A stretch of 64,000 bases of DNA from Anolis sagrei. Its lineage: Eukaryota; Chordata; Lepidosauria; Squamata; Anolidae. The notes under the pieces were generated by a model, which saw only the letters and a program-made list of their open reading frames with translations, had not been told where the DNA came from and searched no databases. A program made the position numbers and the translations under genes. Below, in pieces: positions 20,836 through 31,237 of this stretch (position 1 is its first letter; every line of letters starts with the position of its first letter). The stretch lies in contig NC_090023.1 of assembly GCF_037176765.1 (NCBI RefSeq), positions 26,361,366-26,425,365 of the forward strand, written 5' to 3'.

Positions 20836-21509
20836 GGCAAAGATGCCTATGCCTGTGTTAAAGCATGTATACCTTAAAAGAGAGGGTTCCCCAGTTTTGA
20901 GTGACTATCAATACAAGGTGCCCCCCCTCCAAAAACACATACAGGTAATATTAGCAATGGAGATTAATTGAAGACAGTCAATCTCTGTCTAAAGGAGTAA
21001 AGAGTCAAAACCCTTAAATAAGCCACTGAATGACTTCAGAAGGGGTTGCACACTTCTCCCAAATTTCTGAGGGGGTTAATAGCTCCCTCCATAGCCTTTT
21101 CCCCACCCTAATGAGGCCCCAAATGAGTCCCCGGCTTCTCCTCGCTCCTCTGCTTTTACCTGTCTTCTCTTCTAAGAAGGCAGGCTCTCCTGAAGCAGAG
21201 TGTGTAGTGGTTGCCACAGCAACATGAAGGAAGCTGTGGCCTAGATTCTCACCCAAGGCGGCCTGATTCTTCTGAAGACATACAAAGGATGCTTCTATCA
21301 TTCCTTTGCCAATTTGGGCCCTCCAGGTGTTTTGGACTTCAACTCCCACAATTTCTAACAGCTGCTAAGTTTAGTGAAATGCTGGGATATCTCATCATGT
21401 TTTATGGAAACCTCACACACATCATTTTTACAGACAATATTTGTGACCGTTTTTGTACCTGAAAGAAAGTTTGTGTGCATTAAAGTACCAGAAAGCAAAG
21501 GGCCATAGA

Positions 21510-22590
21510 AGGAAGGGAGGGAGGGAGGGAGGAAATAAAGGAGACAGGGAGAAGGGTGGCTTTATGGCGGGAAGGAAGGATGAAAAGAAAGGAAGGAAGG
21601 ATGGGTGGATGGAAGGGAGGAGGATGAATGTATGGGAAGGAAGGAAGGAAGGAAGGAAGGAAGGAAGGAAGGAAGGAAGGAAGGAAGGAGAGGGAGAAGG
21701 ATGGCTGTATGGAAGGAAGGATGGAAAAAAGGAAGGATGGAAGGGAGAAGGGTGGATGTATGGAAAGAAAGGAAGGAGGGAGGGAGGGAGGGAGGGAAGG
21801 AGAGAGGGTGAAGGATGGATGTATGGAAAGGAAGGAGGGAGGGAGGGAAAAGGAAGGAAGGAAGGAAGAATGGATGGAAGAAAGAAAAAGGAAGGAAGGA
21901 AGGAAGGAAGGAAGGAAGGAAGGAAGGACGTTTATATGGAAGGGAGAAGGATGGCTGTATGGGAAGAAAGGAAGGAAGGAAGGAAGGAAGGAAGGAAGGA
22001 AGGAAGGAAGGGGAGAGGGTGAAGGATGGATGGATGGATGGAAAGGAAGGTGGGAGGGAAAAGGAAGGAAGAATGGATGGAAGAAAGAAAAAGGAAGGAA
22101 AGAAAGAGAGGTAGAAGGAAGGTCGTATGGAAGGAAGGATGGAAGGGAGAAGGATGGATGGAAAGAAAGGAGGGAGAGGGAGAAGGATGGATGTATGGTA
22201 AGGAAGGATGGAAAAACGATGGAAGGGAGAAGGGTAGATGTATGGTAAGGAAGGAAAGAAAGAAGGGAAGGAGGGAGAAGGAAAGAAGGAAGGGGAGAGG
22301 GTGAAGGATGGATATATGGGAAGGAGGGAAGTGAAGGAGGGAGAGAAAAGGAAGAATGGATGGAAGGGAAAAAAAGGAAAGAAGGAGAGAGGGAGAAGGA
22401 GGGTAGTATGGAAGGAAGGAAGGAAGGAAGGAAGGAAGGAAGGAAGGAAGGAAGGAGGATGGATGTATGGAAAGGAAGGAGGGGGAAGGGAAGAGGGAGA
22501 AGGATGGATGGATGGATGGAAGGAAGGAAAGAGAGAGGGAGATGAATGGATGTATGGAAAGAAGGAAGCATGGAAAGGGAGGGAGGGAGA
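21510..22590 (+). repeat. 1.1 kb purine-rich GGAA-type array
   Basis: Runs of GGAA alternate with variants GGGA, GGATG, GATGTATG and GAAAG in irregular higher-order blocks; a phrase near GAAGGATGGATGTATGGAAAG recurs many times. One strand is almost pure purine over about 1,080 bp. Long Lys/Gly/Arg/Glu forward and Pro/Ser/Phe/Leu reverse frames are artefacts of the repeat. No element end is visible at either edge. Confidence 0.95.
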
Positions 22591-23632
22591 ATGAAAAAGC
22601 TATTGGCATAAGAAGACCTCCTTGATGTTTAATCTGATTTAAGTATAGTCCTTGGCAATGGAAGATCCCTGCGTCCCTACACAATTTTGGTAAGGGCAAA
22701 GGTTGCATGTTCCCCAATAAAAATAAAATAGTCAAACTGTTCTAAAGACATCAGACACACCATACATTAGCATTGGAGAAAATCAGAAAATTAGAGTTCA
22801 GGTCTGAATCTCAGCATTATTAGGTGGTCTAAAGCACTCCAAATAGGTAAAAGTTTGGATCCAAACACCAAATGACTATTACTCTGCAATCTCAGCGAGG
22901 AATATCTGGCAATTTATCTGGAATGTATCATTCCAGAAAAGCGAAGTGTGTGCTCATGCCAACTAGTGGAATTGTTTATATCAGGAATGGGAAATATATG
23001 TCCCTCCAGATATTTGACTGCAACTCCCAGTATTCCTTATGATTGTGCCGATAGATGTTGATAAGAGGCTTTACATTATTCTGCCTCAATAAGGCATTTC
23101 TGTTGTGGTTTTTTGCCCAGTTATTAATATCGTGGTGTGTTTTGCTTATGGATCTATTCTCAATTGATCAGGCCCCTTGCAATTTCTGGTTGTCCCTAAA
23201 AGATCTCCTCTCTGCCTTTATTCTCAGGTTGAACTTCTTCTTCTTTGCTCCCTGAAGAGCCTTTATATCTCTATTCTTCATTCCACTTTTTTCAAAATTC
23301 TTTATCTCCTTTTCAGTTGCTTTTATTGAGTTTATAAGGAAGTACGGACTTAATTTACCTGAAAGTGGTTGGCTGCAGTTCAATGACACCTGGAATACTG
23401 CACAGTTCCCATCCGTGACCTACAGTAACTTCAGATTATTTCAGAGGAACAACAGTAATAATGAAAATGATTTTTTTATTCCACTTTTCTCACTGGATCA
23501 AGACCCAAAGCAGAATAAAATTATGAATCTTAAATACAGCTTAATTACATTTCAGTAATAAATTGATGCCACTTCCTTTCTGATTTCCTTTAGCTATATG
23601 TTTGTTTGTTTTTTTGAGGGGGGTGGTATCTA

Positions 23633-23752
23633 AGGCCCCTTCCACACAGCTATATAAAAACCCACATTCGCTGATTTGAATTGGGTTATATGGCAGTGTG
23701 GACTCAGATCTAAGCAGATATTCTGGATTATATGTCTGTGTGAAAAGGCCCT
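23633..23752. mobile_element. Short TIR element (GGCCCCTTCCACACAG family)
   Basis: The left end AGGCCCCTTCCACACAG and right end CTGTGTGAAAAGGCCCT are imperfect inverted repeats around an interior with TTATATGGCAGTGTGGACTC. A relative is at 58028-58180. Confidence 0.7.
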
Positions 23753-23934
23753 AAATCAGGCTTGTCTGATGTGAATTCACCAAACCAAATGCAAAACTCA
23801 AAATGGTACTGTAACCAACAAGTTAAAAGTTTGAAAGGTCTCCTTTTACGTTATTCCAGGTGTGCTACTTGCCATGCCCCTATGACTTTGAAAATAATAG
23901 AAACCAGGAGGCTCCTGGTCTGATAGGTAAGATA

Positions 23935-24248
23935 AAGGCAAAGGTTTCCCCTGACATTAAGTCTAGTCATTTCCAACTCTGGTGGGTGGTGCTCATCTCC
24001 ATTTCTAACCTGAAGAGGTGATGTTGTCCAAAGGTCTTGTGGCCAGCAGGACTGCATGGTGTGCTGTTACCTTCCTGCCGGAGCAGTACCTATTGATCTA
24101 TTCACATTTCCATGTTTTCAAACTGCTAGGTTGGCAGAAGCTGGGCCTAACAGTGGGAGCTCACCCTGCTCCCCGGATTTGAACCATCAACCTTTTGGTC
24201 AGCAAGTTCAGCAGCTTAGTGGTTTCACCTACTGCGCTACCATGGGAC
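23935..24248 (-). mobile_element. tRNA-derived SINE (AGCTTCTGCCAACCT family)
   Basis: Read on the minus strand it begins with a tRNA-like head containing TTTGGTCAGCAAG in reverse and box B text GGTTCAAATCC. It then has the conserved body about AGCTTCTGCCAACCTAGCAG and ends at the AAACCTTTGCCTTTA tail. Confidence 0.85.
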
Positions 24249-24287
24249 CTAGTCTGCTAAGGGAAAGTGTTAAAGGTTTTTTTTGTT

Positions 24288-24812
24288 CCATATAACCATC
24301 AAGCCATACAGAAGATCTGTATAGGAAGGATAATAATATTGAGGATAGTTTTGATGGTGTGGTGAGTGAATTTGAACCAGACATCCGGAGGAGTGAGGTT
24401 GAATGGGCCTTAAGAAGCATTGCTAACAACAAGGCAGCAGGAGATGACGGGATCTCAGCTGAACTGTTTAAAATCTTGAAAGAGGATGCTGTCAAAGTGA
24501 TGCATGCCATATGCCAGCAAATATGGAAAACATAAGAAGCCCGACTGCTCACTGGAGGGAAGAATAGTAGAGGCCAAGATGAAGTACTTTGGCCACATCA
24601 TGAGAAGAAAGGAAAGCTTAGAAAAGACAATTATGCTGTGGAAAATGGAAGAAAGAAGGAAGAGGGACCGACCAAGGACAAGATGGATGGATGATATCCT
24701 TGAAGTGACTGGATTGACCTTGAAGGAGCTTGGGGTGGTGACGACTGACAGGGAGCTCTGGCGTGGGTTGGTCCATGAAGTCACGAAGAGTCGGAAACGA
24801 CTGAACGAATGA
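24288..24812 (+). mobile_element. BovB (RTE) LINE remnant with internal deletion
   Basis: The first part encodes reverse-transcriptase text (VEWALRSIANNKAAGDDGIS and AELFKILKEDAVKVMHAICQ). At about 24532 it jumps straight to the C-terminal and 3' end (KMKYFGHIMRRKESLEKTIM, then LTLKELGVVTTDRELWRGLV). Roughly the central half of the RT domain is missing. It ends in the AGTCGGAAACGACTGAACGA motif from which Sauria SINE tails derive. BovB is known for horizontal transfer among squamates and mammals. Confidence 0.85.
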
Positions 24813-25048
24813 ACAATAACAATAACCATCAACTAGTTTGGCCTGATGAACCACAAGCTTCGTACAGATTCTAAGTCAACAAGCCAGGATCTGCTGCTTT
24901 TTCTTTTATATTCTGCAATGCCTTTTATAGTGCTTTGGAAGAAAGAAACTCATTAAATAGTGAAAAAATACCCTCCTCAATCATTTATTTCAAAGAACCT
25001 ACCATAAAACGTTCAGATAGTATAGTGAGAAGATATAACCATAAATCA

Positions 25049-25049
<1 letters not shown>

Positions 25050-25095
<46 letters not shown>

Positions 25096-25570
25096 TATTT
25101 ATATACCCCTCCATCTCCCTGAGGGGACTCAGAGCGGTTCCCAAGTAACATCAAAAAACATACAGAGTAAAAACAACATAACTATAAGATTAACAAACAA
25201 AATATAAGCATAAAAATTGTCGCCATAACACACATGTATTAAAAGTAATCCTGCCTTTTCAAGGCAATTAAAAATTTAAAAGGCCGAGCCAAGATTTGTG
25301 CAAGCCCAAAAATTCTAGGGGGCCCAGGAATTAAGTGCAATGCTATGGCAGGCAACAATAATATTAGGTACGGGTTTGTGGCTGTTCATTCCAGAGCCGA
25401 TTAGAGGAAAGAATCTGGGTAACTGGTAGGATGAATAAGGCCGTATTAGACAATGTGTGGGGCTGAGTTAGAACTGGTCATTTTCAAAGGCTTGTTGAAA
25501 CCACCAGGTCTTCAAGCTCTTCAAGCTCTTACGAAAGGAGGGGAGGGACGGGGCCTGTCTTATTTCCCTT
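25050..25570 (-). mobile_element. L2-like LINE 3' end with AAT tail
   Basis: An (AAT)n run (about 25051-25092) is followed by the reverse 3' end (CTTTATTTATATACCCCTCC and GGGGACTCAGAGCGGTTCCC) and then by reverse C-terminal text (CACCAGGTCTTCAAGCTCTT and GGGACGGGGCCTGTCTTATT). A CTTCAAGCT unit is duplicated. Confidence 0.7.
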
Positions 25571-25796
25571 GGTATCTGTAAGCTAACAGTTAACTTTATT
25601 AAATCAAGTAACAGAGAAAGGTCACAATTGCAAATATTCTTCCTTTGCTATAAAGTTCAAAAGACCTTTGAATCAAGACATAAATGAAAAATATGTTAAG
25701 AATGTAAACTATTGGTATCAATGACGGTATTTTATTACAAAGAGGCTATTAACAAATACTGTACAACACAATGGTTTGAAATCATCCAAACGGTCA

Positions 25797-26375
25797 GAAA
25801 AGTCCAGCAAGAACAGCTGAGGGAGGCAGAGGAGGCTCGCTGTCACAGCTATGCCAATCTTCAACCTTCAGGACCAATTGGGCATTGACCTCAACCGGTG
25901 GGTTCTTGAACCAGAACAGCAGGCAGCCCAACCAGAGGCCCAGCCTGTGCCATGCCTTCGAGAAGGAGTGGCTGGAGTACTCCGAGGGCATCGGCCAGAC
26001 ACAGGCCAAGAGGGAGTGCTGCCTGGAGATGGAGGACCTGACTGAGTGCAACACCATGCACAAAAGGATTAAGCATCTGATAGCCATCACAGAACAGAGG
26101 AAGAAGCTGATGAAGGAAGGGAAGCACACCCCACTGAACTTCCACAGTGGCAAGCCAGAGACTCAGCCTTGAAAGCCTGAGGTGGTTTCAGGAGTGGCAG
26201 AAGTAATAAGCACTGCCCAATCTTTGGGACTTCTTTGGGGTTTTTTAAATAAAATGTGTCTTCTGTTGTATCAGGCTAGAGGTTTTGATTGTTTCTCTGC
26301 AGCTTTGAAGCAATGGCTGCTTGTGGGTCAGTTCAACTAGGCTTGAATAAATATCCTAATTTGGGTCTCAATTAA
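25797..26375 (+). pseudogene. NDUFS5: Processed pseudogene of NDUFS5
   Basis: This is an intronless copy of the mRNA for NDUFS5, a 15 kDa accessory subunit of mitochondrial complex I. It has 5' leader text, an ATG at 25851 (MPIFNLQDQLGIDLNRWV), then after a frameshift near 25905-25940 CHAFEKEWLEYSEGIGQTQA, KRECCLEMEDLTECNTMH and KKLMKEGKHTPLNFHSGKPE, stopping at 26170-26172. The 3' part includes AATAAA sites at about 26250 and 26347 and ends at AATTAAAAAAAA. Of the twin Cys-x9-Cys pairs, the second Cys of the first pair is Tyr. The frameshift, lost cysteine and lack of introns mark a retrocopy, made by LINE machinery. A SINE abuts its tail. Confidence 0.9.
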
Positions 26376-26382
26376 AAAAAAT

Positions 26383-26650
26383 GTTTTTGTTGTGTCAGGA
26401 GCGACTTAAGAAAGTGCAAGTCGCTTCTGGTGTGAGAGAATTGGCTGTATGCAAGGACGTTGCCCAGGGTACGCCCAGATGATTTGATGTTTTTATCATC
26501 CTTGTGGGAGGCTTCTCTCATGTCCCCGTATGAGGAGCTGGAGCTGATAGAGGGAGCTCATTCGCCTCTCTCCGGATTCGAACCTGCGACCTGTTGGTCT
26601 TCCGTCCTGCCGGCACAGGGGTTTAACCCACTGCACCACCGGGGGCTCCA
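26383..26650 (-). mobile_element. tRNA-derived SINE (GGAGCCCCCGGTGG family)
   Basis: On the minus strand it has GGAGCCCCCGGTGGTGCAGT near the head, box B text, the phrase GAGCTCCCTCTATCAGCTCC, and an end GAAGCGACTTGCACTTTC plus poly-A. Similar copies are at 37060, 37653, 51830 and 56845. Confidence 0.92.
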
Positions 26651-28140
26651 TTAAATAATTAAATCATCCAAATTATTTTTTAAAATCTGTTTTGTTGAAG
26701 CCGAATCTTTACTGGTTCTGTGGAAAGTTGAGCTAAAGTTGCATTATATCAACAAAACATAAAGGAAAACTCAGACATAGTTTGATGAACTTTTTTGCTG
26801 TAGCCATACGCATTTACCTTGGAATAAGATTAGAGAATAGGGTAGGATTTACTTCTGAATGTAAATGAATAGCATTGTACTGTTGAGCTGGTATCAGTGG
26901 AATAAATAATCAAATTCTTTGTATGGAGATTTTGGTTCACAAACAGGCAATATTTTTTGGTTAAGTAACAGTTCTTCAAAACCTTCTGAAAACAAAATTA
27001 TTTGGTATCTGTAAGCTAACAGTTAACTTTAGTTGAGTAAGAGGGCTCTATTCAGGTTTGGACAGATTTAAACAGTATTATTTGATCCTTCCAGGGGGAA
27101 AACTTGACTCACTCATATAGCAACTTCAAAAGATATCCTGGTGTTTTGCAGTGACCTACTTGAAAGATCCAGTTAGGCAAGACTTTGGTAAATTAATGTT
27201 GCAAAATCAAGATGCAACACATATTTAAGTTGGCAGAGCTATTTATACAGTCAGTAAGACAATGGTTTCATCTGTCTGCCAGAACATTGAAAGAGTACAC
27301 ACGTTTCATTAATTTGAGTGGTCTGCAAAATATACTAAATATTTGCTTTTTCCTTTTTACATTTCTTTAAAATGACATATTTATTTTAAAAAACCAATAA
27401 AATCTATATAAACAACATGAACTAATGCAAAATTTCCTAACATCTATACAGTGAACATACTAAATATTTGGGCAATACAAAATTGTTTGAGGTAACAGAT
27501 ATTGGGAAATACATGAATGTTCTCTATACTTCTAATAGGGAGTTGGGTGCCATATATCAAGGTTAATAACCAATAAACCAATCAGCAGCTTACATGTCCA
27601 GGCAGAAAACTTCCTTGAGCACTCTATACCTCAAAATTGAATATAAGACCTTGTATGAGATATTACTATATACAGGTATAAGTCACACACAGAGCAGATA
27701 CCTTATTCCTGGAGTCAAACTCCATACTCACCTGACCCACATGATGTACTTGCTGCAATATACCTCTCCTGTGTGCAGCGTGAAGATCACAAAATTAATT
27801 CCCTCTCTCCATACAAAACTCCTTACACATATAAAATTTATTGTCAGGAAGAAGATTTTTAAACTTGCAGAGATATTTTTATATGAGCATATACATATGT
27901 ATGAAGAGTTTAACTTTTAGTGGCTTCTTGCATATTACTCTTAGCATTTTTTATATTAAATTTATATGTGGCACACTCCCTCCAGATCAAACTGAAGGGG
28001 TCAGTAAGATCATACAGACATTTTCACCTGTATGATGCTGTGTGAGACAGTAGGGGGCGCCACCTGATCAGGACATGAATTGTATGTTCTTTTTTAAGAG
28101 AAAAGTTAGTGCTTTGTAGGTGTCACCTTGGCTGATTTTC
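26651..28140. other. Intergenic stretch, no feature recognised
   Basis: AT-rich sequence between C11orf65 and POGLUT3. Repeated phrase TTGGTATCTGTAAGCTAACA (also near 25570) hints at an old repeat, but I cannot delimit it. No exon is seen. Confidence 0.3.
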
Positions 28141-28144
28141 CTGT

Positions 28145-28915
28145 ACCATTCAGGCTGGGCTTTAGCACAGTGGGTTAAACCGCCAGCTGCAGAAAATCTT
28201 GCCAATCAAAGGTTTGACAGTTCAAGGCCAGTTTAGGGTGAGCTCCCAACCGTCGGCCCAGCTTCTGCTCACCTAGCAGTTCAAAAAGAGAAGTACGAGT
28301 AAATAGGTACCGCTTTGACAAGAAGGTAATAAAAGGTGCCCATGTAGACATGCTGGCATTTTGATTGGGAGTGCGTCTAAGGACAACAAAGCTCCTCACC
28401 ATGGAAGATGGTGTGACACCAACCCCCCCCCCCAAAAAAAAAACCATGGCTGGAGTCCAGCACAGCCTCCAGATGCCAGAGATGGGAAAAGATGGGAAGC
28501 CTGTACTGCCTGCCTTTGTTCATTGTAGGTCTGCCCCCTCTCTCCTGTCCTTCAGAAAGCAGCTAAAATCCTGGCTTTGTATGGATGATACGGAATATAT
28601 TAAAAGTTATTTGACCACAACATTTTGGACTGAGTTGGATGTTGTTTTTAACGTGATGAATTCTCTTTTATATGTATTTTAGAACTTATTTATTGTGTGT
28701 GTTTTTTTATGATGTTTTTTATTGTATTGCATTGAATTTTGCTGCTAGCCGTTCTGAGTCCCTCTGCGGAGGTAGAGAAGAACGGGATATAAAAGTTCTA
28801 AATAAATAAATATAATGGTATTGAATGTTTGCCATATATGTGTACTGTAATCTGCCCTGAGTTCCCTCAGGGAGATAGGGCAGAATATAAATAAAGTATA
28901 TTATTATTAAATACT
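28145..28915 (+). mobile_element. tRNA-derived SINE followed by L2-like 3' end
   Basis: The 5' part has the tRNA-like head (TTAGCACAGTGGGTTAAACC) and the AGCTTCTGCTCACCTAGCAG body. After a C/A run at about 28420-28442 comes L2-like C-terminal text (SAPSLLSFRKQLKSWLCMDD) and two 3' tails, one ending near 28810 and one ending in GAGATAGGGCAGAATATAAA plus TTATTATTA. Confidence 0.7.
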
Positions 28916-29629
28916 TTGTTCAAAGACCGTATGGGGTCTTCGGGAATTTGTATTGGAGTGATCCACCTGAGGTCCCAGCAAAATAAATCTGTATTTTTTC
29001 CACTTCAGAGGGAGACCTGGAGTGTTTTCTAATAACTCACCATAACAAAACCAGTAGTAATTCCTGGAATTGCTAGTATTTTCCATAACAAAGCCAATAA
29101 CTTTAGTTGCCTTGACTGCAATCTCTTTCTGTTTTGTTTCTCACAATACCTCAGTGACCTCAGTTGTTTCCATACCCACTGTGGTTTCATGGGGCATGAT
29201 TTTACCAAGGATTTGCAGACTTCTCCTTTCTCTCTTTGCCCCTATCCATCTTCTGCAATCAGATTACATTCTGCCATCCTGTTAAAATGTCCACTGCTAT
29301 TGCTGTGTGTTGTGACATATTAATGTGTCAGCTGCAATATGTGTGTGTGTCATGTGAACATAACGAAAAATGACAAAATCTTGAAAATATATGTTATCCT
29401 ACAAATCATATATTTTTAAAAATATACATGAAAAGGTTTTCATGAGATACGTTGTCTCCTCATACATTTTAGTTATTATGGTTTATGTATGTGTCCTATA
29501 AGAGATTGCTTTAACCTCTGGTCTGGTAATAAAACTGAATTACTGTGCCGTGAAATGGCGAATGGCAAAAAAGCTCTGGTTTAGACCACAGTAATTTCCA
29601 ACCTCATCCTCATTCCATATTAGGTCAGT

Positions 29630-29745
29630 GTTTCTCAAACTCTGCTCCTCCAGATGTTTTGGAATTCCACTCTTGCAATTGTTGCAGTGGTAAAATGGCT
29701 GGGATTTCTGGGAGCTGAAGTCCAAAACACCTGCTTCTGATGCTG
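29630..29745. mobile_element. Decayed palindromic hAT-like mini-element
   Basis: TCAGTGTTTCTCAAACTCTG, CCAGATGTTTTGGAATTCCA and the reverse-complement phrase TGAAGTCCAAAACACCTG show an old copy of the TTTTGGACTTCAACTCCC family. The right terminus is lost. Confidence 0.55.
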
Positions 29746-30235
29746 CATGACTCCAAATATATTTATGCCACAATATTGTCTGCAAGAAGCAGTATAGGAA
29801 GCAAGAAAGTGCTGTATAACACTGCTTCTTAAACTGTGCATCCAGACCCCAAATTGAGTGTTTTTAGCAAAATTTTGGGGTCCTGAAAAATTTGGCAAGA
29901 TTAAACATTTTCTGAATGGCATCATATGACTGTTTTAGACATTTACATAAATCTGTTGTGCAGTATTTTACAGTGGATTCTGCATAAAAAGCTTCAGATG
30001 TACTTCACAAATAGAAAAATCACCCTTTTTATCAAGCCCTGCAAATGCTGATTTGTTATCAGTAAATGTCTGATGTCAAGTAATGATTTTTCAGGCTAAA
30101 AAGGGTCATGAGTGGAAAAGTTTAAGACTCCTGCTCTAGAGAATCCATACTATGTTGGCTGGTCAGGAAGAATTGCTCATATTTCACCAAATGCCTGCAG
30201 AGTGGCCAGCAACATGGTGAAATATGAGTCTGGTG

Positions 30236-30385
30236 ACAATAAGGTACCTGGAATCGATGTCCTCACTGCAAGAGAACATGCGGATCAAGAATAGGGCTCC
30301 ATAGCCACCTATGGATCCACCATCAAGACACTGCACTTGGAGAACCATCATCCTCAGGCTGCAAGGGATCACCTAAGTGAGTCAG
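30236..30385 (+). mobile_element. 3' end of the Ingi/Vingi-like LINE
   Basis: ATGCGGATCAAGAATAGGGC and GGGATCACCTAAGTGAGT match the last 150 bp of the LINE at 10645, ending in the same tail. It is severely 5'-truncated and diverged. Confidence 0.75.
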
Positions 30386-31111
30386 AGTATGAAAATATTA
30401 CTGAAATTCAATGCATCTCTGCTTTAAAAATGATATTTGAATATCTTTATTTCCAAACATACTACATTATACAAAACACCAAGAAATAGAAGTAGATGAA
30501 AGAAGGAGGAAGAATTATGTAGGTTTGCAATGCTTAGAGACAGGTTCCATGGGTAAATCGGGGACATATTTAGGATTCTTCTGAAGGTTTCCATGATCGA
30601 AAAGGTTTGGGAGCCGTTGCCCTAAATACTGTTGGACTAAAATTCTCATTTGTCTCTAAACCATCTGCCATATTGATACCTGTAGTCCAATAACAGCTGG
30701 AGACACAAGGTTTGGAATCACTGGTGTGAAAAATAATACTGATCTACCTGTGAAGATATGCACAGCTCTGAACTCTTGAAAATGATCAAGATAAAATGTG
30801 ATGTCTCCTTGCCACCTCCCACAGCTACATTAGCAATACATGGAAGTGGGGTTCAGGAGAACACAATCTGACTGGCTTTTCATGCCAGGTTTCTAAAAGG
30901 CACTTATAGCACTGTGAGGAAATACACCTAGGTGCAATCTTCTACATACTTACCTGAGAGTTCAGTTCCACTTAATTTGTTCAACTTGTTCTAAGTATCC
31001 ATTGCACTGATATTTTTTCCCCAACGCCACTTTTCTCAGCTTTAAATACTACTGAAAGTCCTGGCTTATCACTCATATAAAAGATTGTCGTCCTTGATCC
31101 CTTTGTCACAT

Positions 31112-31237
31112 TTATAGTTCATCCTTGGAAAGCTTTTTCCTGTGGCAGTCGCATAATGAAGTCTTGTCATCGGGCTGAGGGACAAATTCCATGCCATCTC
31201 GTATTTCAGGTTTAACAGTTTGGCGTTCAGCATATTC
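31112..31237 (-). CDS. POGLUT3: POGLUT3 coding exon 8 with KDEL terminus
   Basis: After acceptor TGTTTCAG it reads [20 protein letters not shown] and [13 protein letters not shown], then TAA (31112-31114). KDEL replaces the REEL I recall for human POGLUT3; both act as ER-retrieval signals. The 3' UTR runs left; an AATAAA lies on the minus strand near 30445. Confidence 0.95.
   Translation of the reverse strand, partial: EYAERQTVKPEIRDGMEFVPQPDDKTSLCDCHRKKLSKDEL

Noticed and set aside
21480-22735. Pro/Ser/Phe/Leu-rich and Lys/Gly/Glu-rich ORFs up to 363 codons
   Set aside because: They arise from the GGAA-type array, which lacks stops in several frames.
25851-26172. Functional NDUFS5 gene
   Set aside because: No introns, a frameshift and a lost conserved cysteine indicate a processed copy.
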